From the NCBI GenBank assembly GCA_020354025.1, contig CP070638.1, positions 2,716,578 through 2,780,577 of the forward strand: DNA of 64,000 nucleotides. Direction: 5' to 3'. Made by a program: the position numbers and the translations under genes. Source of the DNA: Fidelibacterota bacterium. GTDB taxonomy: Bacteria > Fidelibacterota > Marinisomatia > SCGC-AAA003-L08 > TS1B11. This document shows, in pieces, positions 37,407 through 46,268 of the stretch. Position 1 is the first letter of the stretch; every line of letters starts with the position of its first letter. The notes below the pieces were generated by a model, which saw only the letters and a list, made by a program, of their open reading frames with translations, was not told where the DNA came from and made no database searches.

Positions 37407-38722
37407 TGACCGATAGTCCCCATAATAGCTGTAAGCTGCGCTTCAGCAATTTTTATTCGATAGGTGGTCTGTACCAGCGTGCTGCGGGCCGTGACCAGGT
37501 TAAGCTGTGTAGTCAGCAAATCCAGGACGGAAATTGCGCCCAGGCTGTACTGCTCATCAGCAAGACGGGCGTCTGCTTCGGCTGAGGCAAGCACGGCCTG
37601 ATTGATTGGATGTATGCGATGAAGGGATTCCAGGCCGGACAGGGTGTCTTCCAGCTGCTTTTTCATATCCCGCAACCGGTCATCCAGTCGTTCTTCCTCG
37701 GCCAGGGCCCAATACCTCATTTGACTATATTGAGACGTATTCCGCAGACCAGTAAAAATAGGGACAGATATACCGAGAGCAGTGGTGCTGGCATCCTGAA
37801 AATCAAAGCTAAAGACATCGTTTAACTCGGGTCCGCCCGCTCGTACTGAATAGGCAATATCCACCGAGGGCATCAATACACCCCGTTGTTTTTTAACATC
37901 CAGCCTAGCCTGAGTCACCGCCAATTCTTGCATTTTAATGAAGGGGTTGTTGGCTTCCATAGAGGCCAAAGCCACCGTCCGTTCCGGAACCGGCTCCAAG
38001 ACCACACTGTCACGCATAACACTGACGGGGGCGGCGGGATCCTGTCCTATGATCACATTGAGGTTGGTAGTCGCAGTGGCCAGATCCTGGCGTCGGTTGT
38101 ATACAGTTTCCTCACTCCGTCCTACACTCACCTGAGCCTTAAGCAGGTCCGTCAGCTTGGCCGCTTTCAGCCGGTAGCGCTCTTCAACCAGTTCCAGCTG
38201 TCTCCGGCTCAGCTCCAGAGACTCTTGCGCGACCTCCAGGAGCTCCAGTTGCGAAAGGAGATCAAAGTAGGCCCTTTTGATGCCCAGGACTACCTGCTGA
38301 CGAGAATAATCAAAGGTCTGCTGAGCAGTTTCCAACGAGATCCTGCCGCTGCTGACGGAGTACCATGATGCCACCCCGTCGAAGATCGTTTGTCTTACAG
38401 TCAATCCCGAGCCATAGATCTCGGGCTGGTGAGTAATACCGGTAGAAGGATCGAAGTATCCTGGACCCGGGTCCATATCCCTACTGAAGGAAGCCGTTAC
38501 ATATGGGATAAGTCCCGAGTACGATCTCCGGTGGCCAGCCCTAGCCGCCCTCAAATTTCGCTCAGCGATTAATATTTGGCTGTTGTTATCCAATCCGATC
38601 TCGATCAGCTGGTCCAAGGTGAGAGCAGCGCCCTGAGTCTGGCTAAGGGATGATCCTGATTGAGCCGCCAGCAGGCCGACACATAGAAATATAGCTGCAC
38701 AGAGGCAGTGAAGGTTCTTCAT
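37403..38722 (-). CDS. TolC-family outer-membrane efflux protein
   Basis: The 439-residue exported protein has a signal peptide (about 1-20) and two related halves of about 200 residues with long coiled coils (RNLRAARAGHRRSYSGLIPY; then MQELAVTQARLDVKKQRGVL), as in TolC. It is first in the operon tolC-adaptor-ATPase-permease-permease, where all five junctions are 4-bp or 1-bp overlaps. It should form the trimeric exit duct. No regulator gene is attached, so control is unknown. Confidence 0.93.
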   Translation of the reverse strand: MKNLHCLCAAIFLCVGLLAAQSGSSLSQTQGAALTLDQLIEIGLDNNSQILIAERNLRAARAGHRRSYSGLIPYVTASFSRDMDPGPGYFDPSTGITHQPEIYGSGLTVRQTIFDGVASWYSVSSGRISLETAQQTFDYSRQQVVLGIKRAYFDLLSQLELLEVAQESLELSRRQLELVEERYRLKAAKLTDLLKAQVSVGRSEETVYNRRQDLATATTNLNVIIGQDPAAPVSVMRDSVVLEPVPERTVALASMEANNPFIKMQELAVTQARLDVKKQRGVLMPSVDIAYSVRAGGPELNDVFSFDFQDASTTALGISVPIFTGLRNTSQYSQMRYWALAEEERLDDRLRDMKKQLEDTLSGLESLHRIHPINQAVLASAEADARLADEQYSLGAISVLDLLTTQLNLVTARSTLVQTTYRIKIAEAQLTAIMGTIGQ

Positions 38723-38854
38723 AGCTTTCCTTATCCGTTAGACCCCTTATATTATCTTTTAGATACCTTAAATCAATTCAAGGTTAATAGGTTCCTACTA
38801 CAATAATTGTTCTGTGTTCGCGGAACAACCGCACTTTCCCCCCAATACGATTGA

Positions 38855-39571
38855 CTAGGAAAAGCCCCGCCCATCAAACAACCACGCCAAGAGAAACATG
38901 GCCAGAACCCAAGCCCCGAAAAGGACTGTGCGGGCTTTCTTCTCCTCCACCTGGTAGACCAGAGCAACGCCTAAAGCCACCAGGAAAACCTTCCACGCGG
39001 CAAAAATATCCAGCCGGTGGAAGAAGCGGTAGATCAGGGTCCCATCCAAACTGCCGGGCAGCAAAAGAGCCAGGCCGGTTTCCACCTGGGTAGTCCCCGT
39101 TTGCAGTATCAGCGGTATTTTCACAACCCATTCCACGACACCCACCAGGCTGGCATACAGTACCACCGTCAGGGTTTCCCGGTAGGTAGCCTGACCGCCC
39201 AGAACAAAGGCACCGAGGAACATGATCACCCCACCCAATATGGCATACCAGACAACAATAGTAATCCCTCCGAACAGATACCGCGAGGACCTGTTCAGTG
39301 ATCCTTCCATCCGCTCCAGAATTACATCCTTCTGTTCTTCTGGAATGTCCTCTCGCAGAAGGATCCGCTGCTTCTGTTCCTCGATGGCCAGTGGTCCCAC
39401 CAGCTTCTGGTTGCCTACCGACAGGACCAGCAGAATCAGGAAGGGTACCAACAGGTCCAACACTCCTGTTGACCGGGCTAGAGCGTTAAAAGTTGCCCGA
39501 GGTGTCAGAAATACTCCGAAGATGCGCTGAACCAAGGTTTTATTGTCATTTTGAATGTCGTGTCCGTCCAT
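38855..39571 (-). CDS. Yip1-domain membrane protein
   Basis: The 238-residue protein matches the Yip1/YIP1 domain family of bacteria, with about five hydrophobic segments and the early motif RIFGVFLTPRATFNALARS. The function is unknown; such genes are common next to ABC transport genes. AGGA is six bases before the ATG at 39571, so I prefer this start to ATG at 39604. It lies behind the ytrA-type operon and before the efflux operon. Confidence 0.78.
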   Translation of the reverse strand: MDGHDIQNDNKTLVQRIFGVFLTPRATFNALARSTGVLDLLVPFLILLVLSVGNQKLVGPLAIEEQKQRILLREDIPEEQKDVILERMEGSLNRSSRYLFGGITIVVWYAILGGVIMFLGAFVLGGQATYRETLTVVLYASLVGVVEWVVKIPLILQTGTTQVETGLALLLPGSLDGTLIYRFFHRLDIFAAWKVFLVALGVALVYQVEEKKARTVLFGAWVLAMFLLAWLFDGRGFS

Positions 39572-39712
39572 CATTTTTCCTGATGATATCCCCCGAGAGA
39601 CCATAAGCCGTGTTCAGGTAATAAATGATGAGGCGGGGAGCATTTATGCAATAATGGCCAGCTGCCTCCGCGGCAGATCACCTTACCCTACGACGATATA
39701 CAAGGCAGGAAG

Positions 39713-40687
39713 TTACGACACAGGCATATTCCGGCGGTAGGCGAAGAACGTCAGGCAGAAGAATCCACCCGCTACCAGCAGGGAAATAGCTGTTCGCAGG
39801 CTGAGCATATGGCTCCCGAATGAACCGAACATCTCCAGACGTTCACCGGGGAAGATCCTGGGAGGGCCTTCGGACATAATCCATTCCGCGTCCAGCACAT
39901 TCGCGACGGCACTTATATTGCTTGTGAAGAGGGCCAGCAAGCCGTCATCCCTAAATATCCATAGCCACAAAAGGCCCAGCAGCAAGGGAGCACCCACCCC
40001 CACCAACAGTGGCCGGCTGCGGGTCACGGTGGATACGAAAAGAAAATATGTGGCAAAAGGAAGAAGCCACAGCATCAACAGAAAGTGGAAAACGATCCAG
40101 TCGCCAAAAAAGTCGAAAACGCGTAATTGACTCAGCGAGTAACCCAACTCCGTCATCATTCCGCTAAGATCGCCCGGAAAAGTGAGCCGGGCGAACAGCA
40201 CCCAAACCACTCCCAGGACATATGATACCGCCAGAAATCCGACAGTCCCGACCAGCAGTTTGGAGAACAGGATGGAAAGATCCCCTACCGGCAGGCCCCG
40301 GTAAAAGAACGTACTGCCATCCGATCTCTCCTTGAATATCGCATCGACCAAGTAAAATACCGATATCACCATCAGCACCAAATTGAGCATGGACACTGTT
40401 ATGCGCAGCATGTATGACCAGCCGAAGAGCAGGAGACTGGACTTGACCGCGTTTTTGACTTCTCCCGATGACAGCCACTTATTCTCATACTCGCTAAAGT
40501 CTGATATGTCCCATTCCTCATCACCCCATCCGATACGAATTTCATCTCTCGATTCCATTTCCGAGGAGAGTTTCCCCATACCTATGGTAGCACCGATCAA
40601 ACCGAGGAGATAGAGAATTCCCAGTACGAGCAGCACCGTTCGCCATTCCTTAAACTCTCTGACGAGCAAATTGCCGAATGCTTTCAT
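39713..40687 (-). CDS. ABC-2 type transporter permease
   Basis: The 324-residue protein has about six membrane segments and the N-terminal element NLLVREFKEWRTVLLVLGIL of ABC-2 permeases, followed by a hydrophilic region (residues about 40-85). It is the membrane partner of the ATPase at 40684-41538, whose stop it overlaps by 4 bp. Substrate unknown. Confidence 0.88.
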   Translation of the reverse strand: MKAFGNLLVREFKEWRTVLLVLGILYLLGLIGATIGMGKLSSEMESRDEIRIGWGDEEWDISDFSEYENKWLSSGEVKNAVKSSLLLFGWSYMLRITVSMLNLVLMVISVFYLVDAIFKERSDGSTFFYRGLPVGDLSILFSKLLVGTVGFLAVSYVLGVVWVLFARLTFPGDLSGMMTELGYSLSQLRVFDFFGDWIVFHFLLMLWLLPFATYFLFVSTVTRSRPLLVGVGAPLLLGLLWLWIFRDDGLLALFTSNISAVANVLDAEWIMSEGPPRIFPGERLEMFGSFGSHMLSLRTAISLLVAGGFFCLTFFAYRRNMPVS

Positions 40688-41538
40688 GCTTCACCTCCCA
40701 TCATGGCGACAAACACATCGGCGACCGACGGTACCTGGACCTCTCCCAGAGTTGCAAGGTTTGTGCGATCCACATCCCGGAGCAGGAAGACTTTCCGGCC
40801 AAACAGCTCGTGCTCGGTGAGGGGTCTCAACCGGCGGACCTCATCGGCCTTACCCGCCGATGCGATCACCTGGACAAACTTTTCCTTGAGTTCATCCATG
40901 GTCATATAGAGCATAACCTCTCCATTCCGAATAAAAATGACATCACTAAGGATGTGTTCCACTTCTTCCACCTGGTGGGTTGAGATGACAATGGTCTTGT
41001 CGCCATCGAAGTATTCATCCAGAACGGTGGTATAAAAGCGCTTGCGGAACAGGATATCCAGGCCGTGGGTGGGTTCATCCAGAACCAGCAGGCGGGTATC
41101 GGTAGCCATCACCACTGCCAAGTGCAGCTGGGTCTTCATTCCCTTGGAGAGCTGCTTGACTTTTCTCCTCTGCTCTATATCGGTAGTGGCCAGGAATTCC
41201 TCGCAGTGCTGACGGTTGAAGCGCGGATGGACCCCCTGCATGTAGTCCAGCACATGGCGTACCTTCATCCATGGCGGCAACACCGCTACGTCGTGGATCA
41301 CCCCCGTAAAGGCCATGAGTTGCTTGCGCTGGTTGCGGGGTTCCAGCTCCAGGACACGGACGCGACCCTGATAGTCGATGCTACCTGTTAGGATCCGCAG
41401 CAGAGTGGTCTTCCCGGCGCCGTTGGGGCCCACCAATCCCACGATCCGCCCGGCGGGGATATCCAGGCTCACATCCCTCAGTGCCTGCGTGGAGCCATAG
41501 GACTTGTTCACTTCCTGTATCTGTATTAAAGGTTCCAT
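40684..41538 (-). CDS. ABC transporter ATP-binding protein (YtrB-like)
   Basis: The 284 residues include Walker A (GPNGAGKTT), the signature LSKGMKTQLHLAV and Walker B (LLVLDEPTHGLD). Combined with a GntR regulator of the YtrA type and an ABC-2 permease, it makes a ytrABC-like unit, which in Bacillus responds to cell-wall stress. I chose the ATG at 41538 because GAGGAG is seven bases away; TTG at 41553 is a further in-frame option. Confidence 0.92.
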   Translation of the reverse strand: MEPLIQIQEVNKSYGSTQALRDVSLDIPAGRIVGLVGPNGAGKTTLLRILTGSIDYQGRVRVLELEPRNQRKQLMAFTGVIHDVAVLPPWMKVRHVLDYMQGVHPRFNRQHCEEFLATTDIEQRRKVKQLSKGMKTQLHLAVVMATDTRLLVLDEPTHGLDILFRKRFYTTVLDEYFDGDKTIVISTHQVEEVEHILSDVIFIRNGEVMLYMTMDELKEKFVQVIASAGKADEVRRLRPLTEHELFGRKVFLLRDVDRTNLATLGEVQVPSVADVFVAMMGGEA

Positions 41539-41542
41539 AGCC

Positions 41543-41911
41543 TCACTCCTCAAATTTTTCCTTAACCAAATCCAGGGTTACCTTACGGGATAATCCCAGA
41601 AGTCGGGCCCGGTGTACGAGGGCAGGTACATCGGTAGCCTCGAACCGCTTCAGCCCCTGACCCAAAAGAGTTTTCCGAGCGCCTTTTTTCACAAATATGC
41701 CAATCCCCCGGCGCTTCTCCAGGATGCCTTCATCGATCAGCATCCGGGTGGCGTTGAGTACCGTCTGGGGATTGAGTCCCTGCTCCGCCGATACCTGTCG
41801 GACCGAGGGGATGGCCTCCCCTTCCGGAAGGTCACCCGCGGCCACTGCGTCCCGGATTATCCGGGCCACCTGGTGGTAGATGGGAGTTTTATGGTCGAAG
41901 TTGATAGTCAT
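41543..41911 (-). CDS. GntR-family regulator, YtrA subfamily
   Basis: The 122-residue protein has an N-terminal winged helix (IYHQVARIIRDAVAAGDLPEGEAIPSVRQVSAEQGLNPQTVLNATRMLIDEGILEKRRGIGIFV) and only a short C-terminal tail, as in YtrA regulators. It should repress the ABC operon it heads until an antibiotic or cell-envelope signal is sensed. It precedes the ATPase by 4 bp. Confidence 0.93.
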   Translation of the reverse strand: MTINFDHKTPIYHQVARIIRDAVAAGDLPEGEAIPSVRQVSAEQGLNPQTVLNATRMLIDEGILEKRRGIGIFVKKGARKTLLGQGLKRFEATDVPALVHRARLLGLSRKVTLDLVKEKFEE

Positions 41912-42110
41912 GATTTCAACCGCTGCTTTCGAAGATAGTTAAGCCACTAGAAAGGGGAATTGCTCGAACAGATAAGTTTTGGAATAGCGTCGGTCCGTTT
42001 GCCTGAATCATTTGTTTGCCTTCACGCACGCTTATGGTCCACTTCATACCGCCTCCCTGGCGGGAGCTACCGCCGCCTGGTGAATCCCAGTGTGCTTGTT
42101 TCTGCCACAA

Positions 42111-43016
42111 TTACACCACTGCATTCTTCCGTTGAGTCCAGGGTGTGTTCTCCCTCCTGGACGTCCAAAGGACCATAGCCAACAATCCCAGTAGAACTAC
42201 CGGTACGACTACGATGCCTGCCTCCGGACCAAACGAACCACCTGTAACCCAGTCTGGTCCTGAAAGAGAATGCTTGATGAGGCTGTCGGTTGAATAGCCA
42301 CTGATGGAAAACCCGAATATTGGTCCCTGGAAGAAGTTCCAACCAGCATGCATACCCATTGACAGCCAGAGCTGACCGGTTCGAAGCCAGCCCAAAATTC
42401 TCAGGAAGCCGATCATCGCGATCAGCAGCCCAGAAAGCATGGTGGAGTTGGGATTAATCATGTGCATAAGACCGTACAGCAGGCACGATACAACCACCGC
42501 CCACACGATCCCAATTCCTTCGCCCAGATTCTGCAGGATATAGCCCCGAAATCCCAGCTCCTCCGACCAAGCCACTGTGGCACCGACACCGATAAGCCAC
42601 AAGAACATTTCTAAAAATGGTAAGATGCCGTTCCCGTCCCAACCAATCTCTTGAATCTTGATAATCTCAAAATAGCGAAGGACTACGAAAACAATCCCAA
42701 CCATAAGCCCGCTGATTAAAAATCCAACCAGCAGATCCCACACTCCCAGCCCATTCAGCCTTACTCCCAGGGAGGAGAACGTTTTCTTATCAAGGTACCT
42801 TCGGCCGATCCATACGACCAGTGTTGCGGTGATCACAACGAGAACCCCACGAAAGATCCACCTGATCATATCGTCTTCAAGGGTACCCCCAAAAACCGGT
42901 TTGATAATCGGATTGAGGATCCTCGAGACAATTGGCAGGGCAATGAGGACCAGTAGCAGTCGCCACCCTGCGCGAAGTCGATTTTCGTCCAGGTTCAAGA
43001 AGATTTTTTTTATCAT
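42111..43016 (-). CDS. CPBP-family intramembrane metalloprotease
   Basis: The 301-residue protein has about eight membrane segments and the CPBP (CAAX/Abi) motifs SEELGFRGYI at the catalytic Glu-Glu, GLMHMINP and SMGMHAGWNF. Such proteins are intramembrane proteases, and some function in bacteriocin self-immunity. The ATG at 43016 suits the membrane start; GTG at 43109 would add 31 residues. Confidence 0.85.
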   Translation of the reverse strand: MIKKIFLNLDENRLRAGWRLLLVLIALPIVSRILNPIIKPVFGGTLEDDMIRWIFRGVLVVITATLVVWIGRRYLDKKTFSSLGVRLNGLGVWDLLVGFLISGLMVGIVFVVLRYFEIIKIQEIGWDGNGILPFLEMFLWLIGVGATVAWSEELGFRGYILQNLGEGIGIVWAVVVSCLLYGLMHMINPNSTMLSGLLIAMIGFLRILGWLRTGQLWLSMGMHAGWNFFQGPIFGFSISGYSTDSLIKHSLSGPDWVTGGSFGPEAGIVVVPVVLLGLLAMVLWTSRRENTPWTQRKNAVV

Positions 43017-43217
43017 AGCGATGGACTTCGGCCTGCCGCCGGGAACTCCAGTCGCTTTCGCTGAACTCCCCGTCGGTATATTTGATTGTGATCTATTGGC
43101 CGTCCGCACTGTTCTGCATCTTTAGTGTTCTACATGAGTATAACACTAAAACGGTGCCGATAGCAACCTTTTTTTATGGGTATCCAAACTATAGATAAAG
43201 AGGCTATCCGCGATCAG

Positions 43218-44642
43218 TCAATCGCCAGCGGCGAGGATCCCGTCCTTGACCTCGTGCAGGTAGGCCAAGGCCGCCTGATGGGTGTTTTCGATTTGGCCTT
43301 CCAGAATGGCGTCTTCAATAGCGGTTTTCAATTTGCCGACCATCGGTCCCGGTTCAAGACCACATATGGTCATGATCTCGGCCCCCCGCACCGGTGACTG
43401 GAAAGCGCGCATTTCGTCGCGCACGGTTACATCCGCCATGAGGGTTTCCACGCGCTCGAAGTTGGCCATATAGCGGGCTTGCCGAGCGACCTGCTTGGTG
43501 GTGATGTCGGCGCGGCAGAGGACCATGAGGTCGTCCACATCCTCTCCCGCTTCGCGCATGAGCCGTCGGACAGCGCTATCGGTGACGCCTTCACCGGCCA
43601 GGGCAATGGGGCGCAGGTGGAGCCGGGTGAGCTTCATAAGATAATCCCGCAGCTCGTTTGACAGGCGCATGCGCTGGGTCACCTCATGCAACATCCTGTG
43701 CCCCACCTCCTCATGGTGGTAGAAGGTCCATCCCCGCTGGTCGTCATAGCGTTTGGTCCGGGGCTTGCCGATGTCGTGTACCAGGGCGGCGAAGCGCAGC
43801 GCTACCTTGGGGCTGACCGCGGCGGTGTTATCCACCACCTGCAGGGTATGGCTGAACACGTCCTTGTGGCCGCGGCCGTCACGTATCTCCGCCCCGGACA
43901 GGGTGTCCAGCTCGGGAAAGATGAGCGCCAGCAGGCCCGTTTCCTTCAGGATAATGAAACCGACGCTGGGTTTATCCGCTGCCAGCGTTTTCATAACCTC
44001 GTCGGTAATGCGCTCCCAACTTACGATGGCGATGCGCTCTTTCTGCCGGGCCACGCTATCCAGACACTCAGGTGTTATCGTGTACCCCAACTGGGCCGCA
44101 AACCGGGCAGCCCTCAGCATCCGCAGGGGATCATCGCTGAAAGTAACATCGGGGTCCAAGGGCGTGCGGAGTATACCGCGGTTCATATCCTGGATGCCCT
44201 GGAACGGATCCACCAAGTCCCCGAACGTGCCGGGGTGAACAGAGGCGGCCAGTGCGTTGATGGTGAAGTCCCGGCGGGAGAGATCGGCCTCAATAGTCCC
44301 GGCGGTAACATGGGGCTTGCGGGAGTCGGGGTCGTAGGTTTCGGTACGCGCGGTGGCCACCTCCACCTGCGTTCCTTTAAGGGGAATCAGGGCGGTGCCA
44401 AACTGTTCAAAAGGCACAATTCGGTCCACGCCCAGGCGGTTGCCAAGGGTGCGGGCAAAGGCGATGCCATCACCTTCCACCATCAGGTCGATGTCCTGGT
44501 TCTCCCGCTGCAGGAGCAGGTCCCGCACGTAGCCACCCACCAGGTAGGTGTTGGTTCCCTGCTCCTGGCCCAGTTGGCTGGCGGCCTCCAGGATAGTCTG
44601 GTGATCCGCGCGCGAATGAATGAGGTCGGCGATGTTGCTCAC
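43218..44642 (-). CDS. cca: CCA tRNA nucleotidyltransferase with HD domain
   Basis: The 474-residue enzyme adds or repairs the 3' CCA of tRNA. The nucleotidyltransferase core has LVGGYVRDLLL at about 34 and DIDLMV at about 49, followed by RRDFTINAL and DPLRMLRAARFAAQL. An HD domain (LVHDIGKPRTKR at about 288) follows. Its need is direct: the tRNA-Phe gene in this window lacks encoded CCA. Promoter elements are not obvious. Confidence 0.93.
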   Translation of the reverse strand: MSNIADLIHSRADHQTILEAASQLGQEQGTNTYLVGGYVRDLLLQRENQDIDLMVEGDGIAFARTLGNRLGVDRIVPFEQFGTALIPLKGTQVEVATARTETYDPDSRKPHVTAGTIEADLSRRDFTINALAASVHPGTFGDLVDPFQGIQDMNRGILRTPLDPDVTFSDDPLRMLRAARFAAQLGYTITPECLDSVARQKERIAIVSWERITDEVMKTLAADKPSVGFIILKETGLLALIFPELDTLSGAEIRDGRGHKDVFSHTLQVVDNTAAVSPKVALRFAALVHDIGKPRTKRYDDQRGWTFYHHEEVGHRMLHEVTQRMRLSNELRDYLMKLTRLHLRPIALAGEGVTDSAVRRLMREAGEDVDDLMVLCRADITTKQVARQARYMANFERVETLMADVTVRDEMRAFQSPVRGAEIMTICGLEPGPMVGKLKTAIEDAILEGQIENTHQAALAYLHEVKDGILAAGD

Positions 44643-44832
44643 AACGCGGCAAATCTAACAGGGGGAAGGGTCGCAATCCAAGTGGTGTGCACTTATTCCG
44701 CTGAGACGCACCTGCGCAATATTAAACACCCAACTCGTGACCCTTCATTAGAGCTGGCAGGACTTTCTTGCATCTTTAATTCATATCCCTATGATTTAAT
44801 GTTAAACTTAAACCGCTTGTCTAAAGAGCACC

Positions 44833-45072
44833 ATGCGCAAACTCGCCGCCATCATGTTCGCCGACATTGCGGCCTATACAGCCCTGATGGGGGAGGACGA
44901 ATCCAACGCCCTGGCACTCCTGCAGAATAACCGGGAGTTTCTTAGGCCCCTCATCGAGCAGCGCAACGGCGAATAGCTAAAGGAAATGGGCAACGGTACA
45001 CTTTCCTGCTTCGTCATTTGCGGAAAATCACGGTGTATTTCAAAATCGACAAGCCTGCAGTTGACCACATAA
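44833..45072 (+). pseudogene. Class III adenylate cyclase remnant
   Basis: ATG at 44833 opens MRKLAAIMFADIAAYTALM, the family start of class III adenylate/guanylate cyclases, and continues through EDESNALALLQNNREFLRPL. A TAG at 44974-44976 ends the frame. The same frame continues after it with LKEMGNGTLSCFVICGKS, which aligns with the 'VKxxGDGxLxxF' block of the family, and stops at TAA 45070-45072. The rest of the catalytic domain, including the second metal Asp environment, is missing. It is therefore a truncated, broken gene. Confidence 0.8.
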
Positions 45073-45090
45073 GAATTGAAGGAATAATGT

Positions 45091-45561
45091 ATGCTTAGAT
45101 CACGAATATCTATCGCTATGTGCTCCCTCCTTCTCCTCTCTCCGTCATTCCCCGTAAAACCGACTGAAAATCCTGGGCCTCAACGTGCCTATCGTGAGAG
45201 CGTTGTATGGCAGATCATATTCGTACGCACCAGACCGGGGATGTTTGACCGGTACCTGGGCGCGCTGAACCAGCGCTTCAGACTCGAACTTGATGAGGCA
45301 ATCCGACAGGGGCTTCTGGTGGACTACAAGATCATCACCAAATGGCCAGCTGATCCTGACGATTGGGATGTGATGATTATGGAGGCCTATCCTGACATGG
45401 CTGCATTAGATGATTTCCAGGCCAAATGGGATGCTGTTGATCGGAAGGTTTTTAAATCATTAGGCCAGCGAGATGAGGCCCTAATTAACATGAATGAGCT
45501 GCGCGATACCATCGGACGTATCATTACGAGAGAGATACAGTTCGCCGGTGAAACTGAGTGA
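45091..45561 (+). CDS. Exported protein, dimeric alpha/beta barrel-like
   Basis: The 156-residue protein has an N-terminal signal (LRSRISIAMCSLLLLSPSF) followed by a ~125-residue domain: VVWQIIFVRTRPGMFDRYL opens it, and DYKIITKWPADPDDWDVMIMEAYP lies in the middle. This order of strand, helix, strand resembles NIPSNAP/Dabb-like dimeric barrels, but I cannot name a family. It stands 18 bp behind the cyclase remnant and has no clear operon partner. Confidence 0.68.
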   Translation: MLRSRISIAMCSLLLLSPSFPVKPTENPGPQRAYRESVVWQIIFVRTRPGMFDRYLGALNQRFRLELDEAIRQGLLVDYKIITKWPADPDDWDVMIMEAYPDMAALDDFQAKWDAVDRKVFKSLGQRDEALINMNELRDTIGRIITREIQFAGETE

Positions 45562-45870
45562 GCGCTATTCCCCTCCGGCATCATCATCGCCCGCTTGGTG
45601 ACGTCGGAGTATACAAAGTCCATCAAGATGGTTTTAATGAAGTAGAGAATTCATAAGGCTTTATGCCAAGATTTGGCAATCACCCTACGATTACAGAGGC
45701 CGGATATATCAGTGGAGGGCCAGCAACTGCCCTGGGCATCTACTTTTCCAGACCTTATTGGAACAAATGAAATAAGGATCACCCGCCGGGATTTCCTTCC
45801 CTGATACCAGTCTAAAGCGATCCGAACATCCCAGTCATAGTAGCCTAAGCCTTCAAAACACTTGCACCAT

Positions 45871-45907
45871 GATGCAAATGTATTTAAATTTGCATCGCTA
45901 TGCAAAT
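45871..45907 (+). promoter_or_regulatory. Inverted-repeat operator at the arsR start
   Basis: GATGCAAAT (45871-45879) and ATTTGCATC (45888-45896) form a perfect 9-bp inverted repeat spaced by eight bases. A third half-site, ATGCAAAT, overlaps the arsR start codon (45900-45907). ArsR repressors bind such dyads and control their own operon, so this is very likely the operator; binding there would also block translation start or initiation of transcription. Confidence 0.8.
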
Positions 45908-46268
45908 AACTTCCAAGCCTCTTTCAGCCAGGTTCGCTGATGAGCTTAACGTGGATATTGAACCTTTGGCCACTAGGTTCAAAGCCCTCGGCGATCCAAA
46001 CCGGCTTCGGCTGGTATTCCAATTACTCAGCGCGGGACCGGGGCAGAACGTAGGGCAGACGGCCGGTTGCTGCAATGTGGACCTCTCGGTGGTGTCCCGC
46101 CACCTGAGCGTACTGCACCAGGCTGGTATCGTCATCAGGGAGAAGCGGGGCAAAGAAGTGGTCTACCGGATTGATCAAAAGAACCTGCCCGGCGCCCTTC
46201 GTTCTCTGGCCGAGGCTATAGAATCCTGCTGTCAAACATCACCCGAAGTTTTAGAGGAAGAAAAATGA
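45900..46268 (+). CDS. ArsR-family transcriptional regulator
   Basis: The 122-residue protein has the ArsR winged helix (FKALGDPNRLRLVFQLLSAG, then DLSVVSRHLSVLHQAGIV). Candidate metalloid-binding cysteines are Cys57/Cys58 (AGCCNVDLS) at the recognition-helix edge and Cys110/Cys111 near the C-terminus. Four cysteines in two pairs fit thiolate binding of As(III). It overlaps arsM by 4 bp (ATGA), so both are in one operon. Its binding site is a dyad just upstream. Confidence 0.92.
   Translation: MQITSKPLSARFADELNVDIEPLATRFKALGDPNRLRLVFQLLSAGPGQNVGQTAGCCNVDLSVVSRHLSVLHQAGIVIREKRGKEVVYRIDQKNLPGALRSLAEAIESCCQTSPEVLEEEK

Noticed and set aside
41916-42110. 64-codon frame between CPBP and gntR genes
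   Set aside because: No ribosome site and no recognisable domain; probably promoter region of the gntR operon.
43686-44930. 414-codon plus-strand frame
   Set aside because: It is antisense to the cca gene, whose motifs are complete, and has no family resemblance.
45651-45905. 84-codon minus-strand frame upstream of arsR
   Set aside because: It runs across the operator dyad, starts without a ribosome site, and shows no known domain.
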